A DNA stretch of 64,000 nucleotides from Drosophila persimilis (GCF_003286085.1 NW_020825332.1:801001-865000); one strand, 5' to 3'. Counted from the stretch's first letter, positions 25,757 to 38,783 are shown. Notes: generated by a model not told the origin, from the letters alone. Numbers and translations are program-made.

Positions 25757-28700
25757 CGGGCACCTCTCCTACTCCGAATATGGCGACAAAATGCCGACTG
25801 AGAGGACAGACGATTGTCCCTTGATTGTCTCTCAGTGGATGGATCTCTGAACCGAACCATGGACCCATGGCCATGGGTCTCTGCCTCTGGAGGCGACCGA
25901 CCGACCGACTCCACTGTGGACTCTCTGTGTCTCTGTGCGGAGGTGACATTTTTCTCATGCCCAACGAAGCGAACAACGAAATGCAGTTGATGGAGCGCCG
26001 TCGCTGGAGAGTGGAGAGTGGATAGTGGCAGGGTCTTGCCACAGAGCCGGTGATTGAAGGACAGTGGTTCGAATGACATTCAAGGCTTTAGTGGCCCTGG
26101 AAGAAGTACTTATCGGAATGGAAGAGACGTACCTTCAAGGGAACTGCAAAGTACAAAGATCCACAATGAAGGAGCTTGAAATGAACTAGTTCTTTGGTTC
26201 CAGAGATCCAAAAAGAGAACCAAAGAGTACTGAAGGGTTCTGTTCAATTCCAAACCAATTTCTATGGATCTTGGCACATGGATGGGATGCACATGGACAG
26301 TTTTCCTTGATATGCCTATAAAATATTACTATCCAAGAGAACTACCTGCCAGCGGAGCTCTCCATCCAAGAAACCATCCATAAAATGAACGTGTATCTCC
26401 AGTATAGATGGAAGATTATGGTTAAAGATGATTCTTAAGAATCTAGATATCCTAGATCTTGGAAGCTGCTTCGGTTATCAGCACAAATCCTCAGCATAGC
26501 TTGAGATTCTATCATGCAAGCATATTTAGAGGGAGATTCGATAGATCGCAGGTGATTTGGAGGTCAATGAATGGTATAGCGATAAATCGATATCCGATCA
26601 ATTATATCTTTTGTGTGAATACAACCGAAAATCATATATTTTGGGTCTTTATCTATCTCTGTCGAAGCTCAGGTTATCTTCGGTTATAGAGGGGGTGGCT
26701 GAATCTGCATCTGTCAGATATGTATCTATATCTTTCGGTCTATATAGTGCAATGTATCTGTAGACCTAGAGCCACTGTGCAGAGCAGAGAGAAATTGTGC
26801 TGGTGATTTCATGGGCTGACTTTTCCGCATGTTTGCGCCTGACTCTGTCGCTCTCTCTCTCTCTCTCTCTCTATGCATATTCGCCCTTTCTCTCTCCTTC
26901 TCGGTGTCTTTTGTGTCCATTTGGGTTCTGTGCGGCATTTAGTTGTGTGTCGTGCCCCTCGCCATCGCCCTCGCCCTCGCTCACGTTCACGTTTCACATT
27001 CACTATCTGTGACTGCAGTTGTCTTCGTCTCGTGTCTCATGTCTCATGTCTCATGGCTCCCCCTTGCCACATGCCCCCGCCAGTCCGTCTGCCTTGTTTG
27101 TCAAACAGCAGCAGCGGCGGCGGCGACGGCGGCGGCAGCACAGAAAAACAGTTAAATGCCATTTTACCAGTTAAAATCGGAATCAAAGCGAAAACAATGA
27201 CACAGTAGAGAGAGCAGAGAGCTTTAACAGAGCATTCACTCAGCCAGAGAGAGAGAGAGAGTCACAGCAGAGAGAGCGAGAGAGAGGGATGGACTCTGCT
27301 GCAGTCGGTGGGGCAGTGGCAGAGGCAGTGGCAGAGGCAGAGCCAGCAGCAGCAGCAAGTGAAGCAAGCGACAGGCAACGCCAGAAACGGCAGAAAAAAA
27401 AATCGTCTAGACACAGACTAGACTCCATAAAAATAATTATTATCGGTTGCAATTTCTGTTGCTGCTGCTGCTGCTGCTGCCTCAGACCGTGCCCCCTGCG
27501 CCCCTGTGGAAAGTCCATCGTTCGTCTCGTTCCACTGTCCGTTGTACGGAGCTCCACTGTCCGACTGTCCGACTGTCCGGCTGTCCGACTGTCCGTTTCA
27601 TCTGCTTCACATTACACGAGTTTCAGTTTCGAGCTGGAGCCGGGAGCCGGCAGAAGGCAGATGCCAGCTGCCAGATGGAGATGGAGATGGAGATGGAGTT
27701 CTATGTGCATTCTACGGCTCTCCGCATCTCTCACGCCCCATGCCACCGACGCATCGGTTCACCCATTCAAAAGTTGATTCTTTGTTAGGGAATGGATTGC
27801 TGCTGCTTGCCACAGACGACCACTACTTGGCAGTCCCTCCCCGGCCCTCTGTCAAGGGAGAGGAGAGAGGACGGGCTCTTCCGATCCAGCAGCAGCATCA
27901 GAATCATCACGGGAGGATGCTGCTGCTGCTGCAATGGAAATGAAATGAAACGAAGACGGAAACGCGATGCAAACGCAGACATCCGCTGCAGACGGAATTG
28001 AATATTTAACACCAAATCTCCACGAGAGAATGTGTGGCAAATTGCCTTGGATATCCCATTGCACGAATGGCAGGGAGTGGCAGGGAGTGGCAGGAGTGGC
28101 AGGAACGGAGGAGGAGCTTCTGGGACTCCCATGGGAGACTTATTCTTCTTTTTCTTGTGGCAGAGCTTCGGGGGCAGAGATCACAAAGGATGGGGCACGA
28201 TTGCAGATGGAAGATTCAAGAGGGAACTGTGCTGCCTGATGGACTGATTTGCGACTTTTCTGACTCTGTTCGAGTAAATGTAATAATATACCGAACCATA
28301 TATCCTCCATGTACTCGAAATTCGATAGATTCTCGATAGTTTCTACCGATAGAAACTGTTTGGTAAGGATTGAAGAGCATAACCCAAGTGGAACTCGATT
28401 TAAATAGAGTTTTAGTTGAAAATATCATCTTATGGTAGTCCTTTCATGCGATTGGGTATACTTTTCGAATATTTGGGAGTACTGGGGAATATCTTAGAGA
28501 ATATCGAGGGGAATGGAACGAAAGGCAAGGTGTTTCTTGGCCTTGGGTTCTTGAAAACTTCAAATTCTCCTTCCTTTCAGTCTGTATTCTATACTCTTCT
28601 CTCTTCTGTTCTCTAGCCATATATATCCTGGAGATCCTTGGTCATCTTCAAGGACTCCTTCGTCCACTAACTGCGGATATCCATTGCTATGTTTCCTCTG

Positions 28701-31700
28701 ATTGCCGCTGCCCAAAAAACACAGAAAACCAAAGCCAACACACAATTTACAGGTAAACCCCATGTGCCGCATGCCGCATGCCACATGCCACATGCCAGCC
28801 CCCACTTATCCTGGAGGCAATTTGCGGATGGTGCCAGACTGCATAGAGCTGAGGGTTTGAATAGAGGTGTTTTCGAATACAATTCTAGGCCATAATTACA
28901 TTTATTGCAATACAAAAGCGCAGTCGCCCAGCGGAGGGGCAGTGGCGGTGGCGGTGGCGGTGGCAACATGCATTGACAGATGGACAGAGGGACAGGGAGG
29001 GCGAGTGAATGAGTGATAGAGAGAGGGACATGTCCGCCTCGGACATGTCGTCACGCATCGATGGCCAGGCATGCAGGCAGGCGGGCAAGAGTGCGGGGTC
29101 CTTCATGGATATGGAGCAAAGGAATGGAATACACGGCAGACACACAGAGCCAGAGCCAGAGCCAGAGACAGAGACAGAGACGATAATTGCCACAATTTGC
29201 TTGTTGCGTGAATGAAAGGAGGGGCAGGGCAGGGCAGCGCGGCGCAGAGAGCCCTGGAACAAGGGGCATGTTTGCTACATCGTCCGATCCAGAAGGGTGC
29301 AAAAAAGGACAACTTCCGTTGGCTGGCCTGGACACGCGGACACATGTGCGTGTGTATAGATTGTATATATATCGTATACGAGTACCAGACTCGTATAAGC
29401 ACTTTTTTTTTTCGTAGGGTCCCCGCCGCCTTGTGTCATATTTGAGGTGAGCGTAAAGCCACTCAACGCCGCCATAAATCAACTGCACTCTGATCTAAGG
29501 CTGTCTGTCAGTCGTCAGTCGAGAGTCCGTACCTCCGTGCCCCCGTGCCCCCGTACGCCCGTACACCCGTATCCCCTCCAGAAAAACGGACAAGAACGAG
29601 CCTTGAATACTCTAAAAGAACTGATTCTGAAGGCTAAATGTGGAACGTATGTGGATACCAGGTGGTTCTATCCTTCCATCAAGGATTTGATCAACCAATT
29701 CGGTTTAAAATGTGGAGTACTGTAGAAGGGAGCACAGTTCATGGAAATATAAAGTTATAAAAAGAAGAAAATGCTCGCGGCCTGGCCAAAGAGAATGCCA
29801 GAGAACCCACAAACAATATGCATGTCGTGTGCATGACTAAGCACAATGCTGGCTATAGAAGGACCCCATACAGGGGTCGAGCCTTGGTGGATCCATCGGA
29901 AGGAAAGGGTATTGCAACCCGCGACAGATACAACTTTTGTCCATAACTTTCCAGACGACAAACAGACAACATCGTCGTCGCTCGTCGCTCGTTGTCGGTT
30001 GTCGGTTGTCGGTTGTCGTTGATGCGAATGTCGATGTCGATTTGGATATGTCTGGTCTTTGGGTCTGGTTCTGGTTCTGGTTCTGGTTCTGGGTCTCTGG
30101 TACTCTGGCAAATGTTTCTCACACGCAGAGAGAGAGAGAGAGAGAGAGAAGGGTGAGGGAGAAACCATGGAGAATTTCCAGGTCGCCTGATGTCTGCCTC
30201 CGACTCTGCCCCTGTGCCTCCTTTTTGTTGTGTCGAAGAGAATGCACCTGAGCTTTAGGGTTCGAAGCGACTCCGACTTCGACTTTGACTTGTGTCTAGA
30301 CATCGCAGACGGTGCAAAGAAAAAAAAAAAAGACGAAAAACGAAAAAAAAGAAAAGGAAACAACAGGAAACGCCAGACCAGACCCCTTTGACAGCTCAAA
30401 CAACGACTGAATGAAACGAGCCGCCGCCGCCGCCGTCGCCGCCACCGCCGCCGCTGCTGACAACAGCAACAATTGCAACGCAACAGTGCAGCAGCAGCAG
30501 CAGCAGTGCAACAATGGGGCACGGCACCCATCGACTGGCGGCATGGAAAGGCAAGGAAAGGAAAGGACTGACTGGAAAGATATTGGGCAAACATCGGAGG
30601 AAGATGTCCGATGTCCAATGTCCGATATCTCCCTCTCTCCCTCTCTCTCCCTCTCCCTCTCTCAGCTGTCAATAATATCTCTGGGCTGTGCTGTCAATGG
30701 GTTGTCTGTCGTCTCCGCTTCGCTTCTCTCATCTGTGCCCCCCCCCTTTGCCCTTTGGCCCCTTCCTCTTTTGTTGCATTCTTCTTTTGATTATTTTATT
30801 TCTATTTGTCATATGTCTGAGATCTGAGATCCCTTTCTTTCCTTCGGTCGTGGTCCTTCCGCTGCAGCTGTGTGTCGAAAGAGTCTATTGAACTTTTGTT
30901 TTTTAATGAAAGTCGGAGGAAATATAGCTCCTAAAATATAGAACAATTGTCGGAAAGTGTGCCCCTACTTTCCAGGAAGCAAGAAGAAAGGCAGGAGACT
31001 CCCAAATATTTGGGATGCAGAATCATAGCAGCCCTCGACTCTCGGGGAGTTCTAAACTAAATCTTGTATCCCCCGCCCACCCACCTTTAGTTCGTGGATC
31101 CTTGGGGTCCTCTGCTTTCGGGCCTTTGGAATGAGTGGAAAGATTTTCCAGTTCCTTAAAACTATGATTTGAATAATTAGAAACATTGTTTGCCAAATTT
31201 GTACCTTCTGTCTTCTGCCTCTATTAGCCAAGTCTCCAAAGGAGTCTGCCCCCCCCTCCGTCCCCCCCCCCCGGGCCCCTTGGGGACTCAATTGTAATCC
31301 GTTTACAGAAATTAAGCTGCTAAATGAGTTAAAACCAAGGCGGAACGTGGAGATATGAGGGGGCATAGAAGGCACAGAGGGAGGACACACACACACACAC
31401 ACACACGCACACACACATAGGTAGTATCTTCAGGACTGTGCATCATGCCTGCCTGCCTGCCTCTCGTGGTCTCTCCTGTGTGCCACCCTTCGGTGGCTTG
31501 TGGTATACGGAATATCCACTGGATTTTGGCAGCCATTTAGTCCGACTTGATGCCCCCCCCCTTTGCCCCCCTTTGCACTGTTGTTGCCCCGTTGTTGCCC
31601 CGCTGTCTGTTGTGCCCCGTAGTTGTGTTTAATTATTCAAAACCATGTCATGTCTCTGTATAATTTTATGCATTGGCCAATGCGAGCGCCATGCCATGCC

Positions 31701-32881
31701 ACGATGACGATGATGACGATGACGATGACGATGATGATGACGCCTACACACAACGAAGAGTCTCGATACAGCAGTAGTAATGCCAGCGGAGGCAGCAGAG
31801 GCAGTAGAGGTGGAAACAGCAGACAGCTGACACCGAAACTACAGCTACAACTATCATTGGAGTGGAGTGGAGTGGAGGGACGGACGGACAGCGCCACATG
31901 TGGCACGGCAACGGCAACGGCAACGGCAACCGCAAGAGGCAGCGCTGCACTGTGGCAAAGAGAGAGCCAGCGCTGGCTGCCTCGCTGCTGCCTCGCTGCT
32001 GCCTGTTGGCATACCAGACAGTCTGACGCTGTTGGAGCCCACGAATATGGGGCCCCAGTTCCCATCCCAGGCGACACCCCCCTCCCCTCCCCTCCCCGCC
32101 CCTCCTCTGCCTCCCCTGTCCGTTGGTTTGGTGGCCAGATCTTGTGGTGCTGTCTGGACGACTACAACGACAACGTCGACAGACGACAGACGGACTGACA
32201 GACGGGCGGACAGACGGACGGACGGACAGACGGACAGACGACCGACGACCACTGTCTGTGGCAGACCGAGACTATCGAAAACTCGAAATTTATTCGTTGG
32301 AAAAAGTTGATTTCTGTGTTTTTTGTTGTTTTTGTGCTTTTGTTTTTTGTTATTTCCATCGGAGGGTATCAAATAGAATGGCAGGGTATGCTCGAACTCC
32401 TAGAACGTGACGAAATCGATCCATGAATCCATCCTGAAAGGAAGGAGGTGCTCGGGGAAGCTCTCGCTTTCATTCTCTTCCTCCCGAAATCTCTTTCTAG
32501 GGTATTTTTCAGGTCTATTCTGCTCCTTCTCTCTCCCTTCCTCTCGGTCTCTCCGTCTGTCTGTTGTTTTTACCATCGTTGTTCGCTTTATTCTTATTTT
32601 TGCGTTGAATTGCAAAAAAGCAAAGCACCGAAAAGAAAATAAATAATAAAAAGAATGGGAGAGAGAGAGAGAGAGAGGGAGAGGGTGAGAGATGCCCACG
32701 AAAATTATGTTAACCAGCCAGCAGCTGTGTTAAAAGTCCCCACATCATATCATATCCATAAGCCATCCTCCAGCCTCCCCCCTCTGTCCTGATTCCCCCC
32801 CTATGCCCATTCCTCCATTCCCTGCCTCTCCACAGCACTGCCATATCGTCGCATAAGGCATTCAAATGTTCAGATATGATG

Positions 32882-32951
32882 CTCCTCCTCCTCCTCCGCC
32901 TCCTTCTCCTCCTCCTCCTCCGCCTCCTCCTCCTCCTCCGCCTCCTCCTCT
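32882..32951. repeat. CTC-rich trinucleotide tract
   Basis: Seventy bases are almost entirely CTC with occasional CGC and TTC, so the strand is nearly pure pyrimidine. Such mirror-like purine/pyrimidine tracts can form triplexes; no gene runs through it. Confidence 0.9.
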
Positions 32952-33118
32952 GGCTGCTGCTGCAGAACATTGCAATACAATTGCTGTCTCTCTCTCTATC
33001 TCTCTCCTTTCTCTCCGTCTCTTGTGTGGCTACAATCGTTGCATGAAATTGTGAAAAATGTTATGTTGGCCAAAGGTTTTCCTTTGCTTTTTGAATGTTT
33101 TTTTTATGTCTCTGACAG

Positions 33119-33570
33119 GTGGAACGATATTCGGTGGATTTTTGGGTGATATTTATATGCGGCAGATCTGCCATAGGGCCACCATTGTGGGGAATATCTC
33201 TCGTTAAATTTGTGGAGTTTCTAGCCAGTAAATATATCACATATCACGGAATAAACTATGTACTTCGAATCGAATCGGATCTACAGTGCTTCCCGAGCAT
33301 TTTTTACGACCAGTTGAAGAAAAATCGACCCAATAATTCGAGTTTTCACTCAATCCAGTGGCCCAGATCTGAATCCCATTGAAAATCGATGGGCTCTGGA
33401 TAAAAAACATCGGATAAGTACGAGTCTGCAGCAAAGGGATTGGGTGAGTCTTTGGGAGCGCGTGAGGTCGGAGTGGCGCCTGATACCTTCCAAGCACCTA
33501 CTAAATTTAGTCGAGAGTATGCCAATACTTATTCGGCCCTTGCCTTTGGGAAAAAAATTTTAAAAAAATT
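33119..33570 (+). pseudogene. Degenerate Tc1/mariner-type transposase fragment
   Basis: The C-terminal catalytic region of a Tc1-family transposase is recognisable across more than one frame. SPDLNPIENRWAL begins near 33367, in a different frame from the preceding Phe-Tyr-Asp-Gln segment. It is followed by SLWERVRSEWRLIPSKHLL and NLVESMP near 33450-33530. This is the classic (D)34(D/E) tail, with DLNPIENLW-type spacing and the carboxy-terminal NLVESMP motif. In-frame stops around 33206-33232 and a frame change show it is dead. The N-terminal DNA-binding half is not visible and I could not assign terminal inverted repeats. The surrounding DNA (33.0-34.0 kb) is AT-rich compared with the rest of the window, consistent with an old insertion. 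Confidence 0.75.
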
Positions 33571-34144
33571 ATTAAAGTACAAAAATTTTGAAACGTGCAA
33601 AAGTTGGAAAAGTTGAAATCTCTTAAGGAAAAGGATCTCTTTGAATTGAAATTATTGTCTTTTTTCATTCTCACTAAATTAAAGAATCTTTGAACAAAAA
33701 AATCACAAGGATTTATGCATGTTTAAAGATTTTACAGGCGCCTGAAGTGAAACGTGATAAACATGTATCTACAGAGACATTTTTGTGTAATTTGTACACC
33801 TTTAGCAGAGATACATTTCTGTTTACCCCATAGATCTGTTTACTATTTATTACAGTCCTATCTATTGCTGGAATGCTTTGATATTTCCCGGTCTATAATT
33901 CTTGGTAAGGGAGCTTTTAGAGGATCTCATATATCATTCCACAGAACTGCTGTAAAGATATCTTTCAGGCAGCATTCAGCTCCCCTTTCTGAGGGTTTAC
34001 CCCAACCATCTCGACTGTAGTCTTAGGAAAGGAATCTCTTTGAAACTGTGTGGAAAAGTGGAGACTCCTCCTCAGAGAGGGAGATTCCTCTCTATCGAGC
34101 AGATTTGTATTGTATTTGTAGCAACATATAGATTACCTACTCAC
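33571..34144. other. AT-rich non-coding, probably transposon flank and start of long intron
   Basis: No coding signal is seen. AT-rich sequence continues from the transposase remnant to the splice donor of the minus-strand exon, which reads GTGAGTAG from position 34144 downwards. Confidence 0.45.
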
Positions 34145-35420
34145 CGTATTTCTGCCAAAAGGTATCGCTATCCAGCGGCAGCTCCTCCGCCTGCTCCTCC
34201 GCGAGAGTTTTCGACTTTGATTTGGATTCGGAATCGCTTGGGGCAACGGCGATCGAGTCCTCTTCATAGACTTCTGTGTAAAGTATGAACTCGAGCCGAG
34301 GTGTGGCAGCGGTTGTTGTGGAGGCTGCCGTTGCAAGCAGGCGTTGCAGTTGCTGCTGCGGTGTCAAAGGTGATGCAGTGGTCGCTGTTTGGATTGTATC
34401 ACGTTTAAAAATACGAGGCTGCCGAGGAGTTGTTGCTGCCCCGGGCCCGGGCACGGGCACATGTGATGGCAATGTTGTTGTTGATGATGCTGCCTGCTGC
34501 TGCTGCTGCTGCTGCTGCAACAATGTAGCACGTTGATTAATTTGATATGGCAAGAGCATAGACGACGCGGGCGATACGCGGGACGCAGACGCGGAGGCGA
34601 CACCACCGCCAGTCGAGTGCGACGCGTCGCGACGACAACGACGACAACGACAACAACGACAGCAACGACAGCAACGATGATGCAGATGCAGATGCAGATG
34701 CAGATGATGATGAGGCCAGGAACAGGCCAAGGGAGGAGAATGGACTGTGGCTGTGCCACCAGGGGGGGCAGGCACGCAAGGGGCACGACAACGACAACGA
34801 CTACGACTGCGAGTACGCGTACGCGTACGCGTATGGGGACTTAAGTGGCAATCCGCACTCGATGCTGGTAATTTATTTTGCAAATTTGTGCCAACAACAA
34901 GATGCTGCTCCTCCTGCTGCTCCTCCTGCTGCTCCTCCTCCTGCACCTCCCTCTCGTTCCGGCGCTCCTCCTTCTTGTTGTTTTGGGGCAAGAGTTTGCC
35001 CAGAATTAAATTTAACTTACGCGTATTATTATTTGCACTATTTACACTGAAAAAAACCTCAACAGCACTACTATTTACAACACTCGTGTGCCTCTTCTTT
35101 TGCTTCTGCTTCTGCTTCTGCTGCTGCTGCTGTGGCACTTCTTCGCTTTCGGCGGCGCCTCTTCCAGCACTCGGTTCTGGTGGATACGGAGACGGAAACG
35201 GATACGGAAACGGATTCAATATCGAATGCCGTATCGAATGGGGGCATGTCAGACACTTGTTGCCGCTTTCCTGCTTCCGCTGCTGCTGCTGCTGGTGCTG
35301 CCCCTTTCCCTGCTGGGCTTGTTGCTGTTGCACTCTGGACGCCCACAAGTATGCAACACTCTGGTGCTGCTGCTGGTGCTGCTGCTGGTGCTGCACGTGG
35401 CCGTGCCGCCTCTGCTGCAT
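34145..35420 (-). CDS. Partial: low-complexity exon of an unidentified minus-strand gene
   Basis: An open minus-strand frame runs from just after a TAA at 35610-35612 to a strong splice donor (TACG|GTGAGTAG) whose last exon base is 34145, leaving phase 1. The first in-frame ATG is at 35420. From it about 425 residues are encoded: Gln/His-rich near the start, then Gln/Lys, Arg/Cys and poly-Gln stretches, and finally a better-behaved acidic end (LEFILYTEVYEEDSI ... DSDTFWQKYG). Upstream of that ATG, in the same frame, lies a hydrophobic segment resembling a signal peptide (WCTVVCLLSTLTLLQP), so the true start may be in an upstream exon. No continuation exon is recognised in the 34 kb downstream. 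By synteny with 72D, the secreted Wnt deacylase Notum, with a long low-complexity N-terminus, is one candidate, but no Notum catalytic motif is in the window, so I give no symbol. A spurious GC-rich frame is the alternative. Confidence 0.5.
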
Positions 35421-36475
35421 TGGCACCGCGAGGGCTTGGGCTGGGGCTGGAGCTGCTGCCGGCTGGAGAAGCGTTAGTGTGGATAGCAGGCAAACCACAG
35501 TGCACCACCGCACCACCGATGTGCACCACAATGTGCAGCGGGCCCCCGCGGCGCCACTGGCTGCATGCGTGGGGGCCACAGCGTCGTCCGGCGGTTGCGA
35601 TCGGATTGTTTACGCCCCCTCGTCCTTGGCCGCAATCCTGTCGCCGACTACCATTTTGTCATCGATAACACGCGCACAACCAATCGATTTATCGCCGGGC
35701 CCCGCCACCAGGTTACAGCTGCAACGAAAGAGAGGAGAACGATGAAAGAAATTGCAGCAAATACGCCTTCAATTTACAGTCAAAAAAGTTTCCATTTCCC
35801 ATCCGCTAATTGTTTGTTCCTTGTTCCTTGAGGAATTTCTCTCAGTGTTCGCTTTTCTCTTTTTTTTGTGCTGTCTGCTGTGTGGTCGCCCACTTTTCCT
35901 GCTGTTGTTTCTGTTTTTCTTTCTTTGTTTTCGTCGTCTGTCCTTGTTGCAAAGATTCTTCCGTCCTTACATGGCCTCCCCACCCCCCGTCCCCCAATAG
36001 ACGAAAATATACCTCGCGAGTGCGTGAGTGAGTCATGAAATAGAAAGAGAGAGAGAGGGAGAGAAGGAGGGAGAGTCATCGCGCCTCGTGGGGCATAAAT
36101 AACCCCAAAGAAGAAGGCACACAACAATGGGTGTGTGTGTGTGTGTGCTTGTTGCATGTTGCACGTTGCACGTTGCGTATGCGTTATATTTTGCACAAAT
36201 TTATGTTGCACTTCTTTTTCGACTTCATTTTTATTATCATCTGAGGCAGGGGCAAGACCACAGCGGGGCAGGCATCTAATTTTAAAGCAGATACGATAAA
36301 GGGGGAGGGGGTGGGGCAGGTGCACTGCACTTAAAGCAGGCGGCGGGAGGGGGGGGGGGATAGGTAAAAGGTAGCGCCCAAGAGAGAGAGAGAGAGGCAG
36401 AGCAGTCCCGGGTCCCCTTCCAGGGGGGAGAGGGGGATGGGGGCATGGAGACATTATCTGCAATTCAGGACAGGA

Positions 36476-36494
36476 CCCCCCCCCCCCCCCCCCC
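36476..36494. repeat. C19 homopolymer
   Basis: Nineteen consecutive C residues, one of several long G/C runs in the window. Confidence 0.95.
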
Positions 36495-38171
36495 TGCCTC
36501 CGTGCCTCTCCCCCTCTGTCTGGTTCATTTAATATGCGGCATTCTGCTGTTTTTGTTGTTTTTGTTGTTGTTGTTGATGAGGAGATCGTTTCATAGTCTG
36601 CTGTGGTGTCTGGCTGTGCTGCTGCTTCCTTCTGATAAAACTGCCACACAATGTTGCACCCCAATGTGTCAGAGACAGATTGATGCCACAGACAACAACA
36701 AGATGGATCCCTGTTAATGCATTCATCCGAACGGCGGGCAGGGGCCGAAAGGGGAGCGGTAGGATGCATCATCCCCACAATCCCATTCTCATCATCATCG
36801 CTGTCTGATGATTTCTGTTGTTGTTTTGCCTCTTCGCTCTTCGCTCTCCCTCCCTCCCTCTTCCTCTCTCTCTCTCTATCTCTTTATTGAAATTCCTTTC
36901 AAGTGTCTGATGATCATCATCCTCTGCTGCTCCACCTCCTTCCTCCTGATGATGATCTCTCCTTCAGGAGACAGACGCTCATAATCATTAACGGCCTTTT
37001 GCTTTTGCGTCTCTCTTTCCCTCCAAACAGACAGAGACAGAAGCACCAGACAGACAGAGACAGAAGACAGAAGACGGAAGACGGACGGACAGCAGCCGCA
37101 GGGTATATTCCATAGAAGGAAAGCCACAGCCTAAGCCAGAGACTGGCTCAGACTTGGGTCAAAGGGTGACCCAAAGAGTGAAAGAGAGCAAAGCATAAGT
37201 GAAGCGGGAAAGCTGCCTTACCTTCCATCGAATATACCTTGGACAGACTGAAAAAAAACACACTCCTCTCGACTCTACTCCGACGGCTACTGTTCCCGTC
37301 TCTCCCTCTCCCTCTCGCTCTCCCTCTCGCTCTCCCTCTTTCCGTTTCTTTTGTTGTTTCTTTGATTGCCCTCCACTCCACTCCCCTCCCCCTTCAGACC
37401 CTCCCCGAGAGACCTTAAGTCGAAATTTATGTTTGCCATAAAAAAAAGAACCCCACAATCCCCGATTCTTCCAGTTATAATTAATAAAAAAAAAATGCAA
37501 AATAAAGCCCACAAAAAAGAGCAATAAAAAGAAAAGAAGAGGCCCAGAAATGCGGCCTTAAAGTGCTGACAAGTGCTCCCCCGTTTCTCCAGAGGGCAGA
37601 GGGCTCTTAAGAGTTTCTTGCTTCTGCAACAACAAAAATGTGAGTCAAGATCATTTTTTGTTGAATGTTTTTATGCCCCGATTTTGTGGCCAAAGTTTAT
37701 AGGGGGCGGGGGGGCCTTGAAGAAAATGGCATTCAATTCTTAATCCTGTTCGGAGATAAATGATATTTTCCACCCGCTTCTCTAAGCCCCCCCCCCCCCC
37801 ATCTCTGTTCCATTGGAGCCATCAAATTTCCCCTAAAACGAACGCAAACAAAAACAAAAACAAAGACAAGAGAGAGAAGAGAGACCCGAGAACATGCGAA
37901 TTTCTCATCTAATTCGAACACATTCCAGTTTATTTTTAAAGAAAACGCTAAATTCCTCATTTATTTTGGTTTCGAACAACAAAAAAACAAAAAAAAACAA
38001 CCATCTATGCCGCAAAGGAGGGGTTGTGGTGTTGTGGTGGGGAAGGTAACAGGGGGGAGGGTTAGCGTTGGGTGGCGCGGGGTGTAAGCCCAGGAATTCC
38101 GATCGGACCGGCTGTTATCGATAAACGCGCAAAAAGGGAGCAAAAAGCGAACATTGGCATTTGGCAGATAA

Positions 38172-38211
38172 GATCAGATCAGATCGGATCGGATCGGATC
38201 GGAACGGATCG
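38172..38211. repeat. GATCG/GATCA pentamer array, eight units
   Basis: Eight 5-bp units read GATCA x2, GATCG x4, GAACG and GATCG. GATCG-containing words recur near 38916-38929, about 700 bases away. Confidence 0.9.
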
Positions 38212-38741
38212 GAGTATATATCCGCTATCTATATATCGGATCGGTGGTCGTGTCTGTGGCTGTGTGCGAGACGATACATACCAGAAAACGCTCGAACGCT
38301 CGATTTGACATTGAGAAAACGTAAATTGTAGGAATTCCGGTACGCTCGATCGTTGGAGAAGCCTCCTCCTCCTCCTGCTGAAATACTCCGTTGTGCCGCT
38401 CTCTCGCTCTCCCGCTCTCCCGCTCTCTCTCTCTCTTTCTATCACTCACTCACGCACGACTATCGATTGATACGCTGCTTATCGCTCGATACACAAATCA
38501 GAAATTGGAATTTCACACATGACACGCAAGTATTTTCACTCTCTCTCGCTCTCTCGCTCACGCTCTCTCTCTCTCTCTCTCTCGCTCTCGTCTTCTGCTG
38601 CTTCTTGTGTACCGTTACCGGCCAGGCTAGCGCCCTCTGTCGTCTGTTGGGCCACACTAGAGACAAACTCCCACACAAAAAAGGAGAACTGGAAAAAAAA
38701 GTATCAACTGTCGAGAGAGAGCTGGTCACACGACATTCAAC

Positions 38742-38748
<7 letters not shown>

Positions 38749-38776
<28 letters not shown>
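38749..38776. repeat. (CT)14 dinucleotide microsatellite
   Basis: Fourteen CT units are followed by GTCGCTCGCTCGCTCG; another long CT tract lies 170 bases upstream (about 38564-38584). Confidence 0.95.

Positions 38777-38783
<7 letters not shown>

Larger units (their letters stand above)
22405..33050. other. Repeat-rich non-coding DNA, probably intronic
   Basis: No gene is recognised. There are ACAGAT hexamers near 23131-23175, GACA units near 23419-23452, CGCCCCAT octamers at 25717-25756, CGATA words near 26536-26600 and 28322-28350, GGTTCT units near 30067-30092, and a CTC/GAG trinucleotide tract at 32882-32951. Long open frames here are repeat translations (poly-Ser, Arg, Gln, Leu). Confidence 0.55.

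Noticed and set aside
35020..35047. Internal GTAAGT donor and TTTTTTTCAG acceptor inside the minus-strand exon
   Set aside because: Their order would leave a 26-base exon between them; the open frame runs through both, so they are more likely fortuitous.
34747..35745. 332-residue plus-strand open frame opposite the minus-strand low-complexity exon
   Set aside because: It is the mirror of the same GC-rich repeat codons (CAG read as CTG, and so on), rich in Cys, Arg and Leu with no domain, and the splice donor evidence favours the minus strand.
35780..36778. 332-residue minus-strand open frame
   Set aside because: It runs through GT, C19 and GA repeats, has no family signature and no acceptor or donor logic; best explained by composition.
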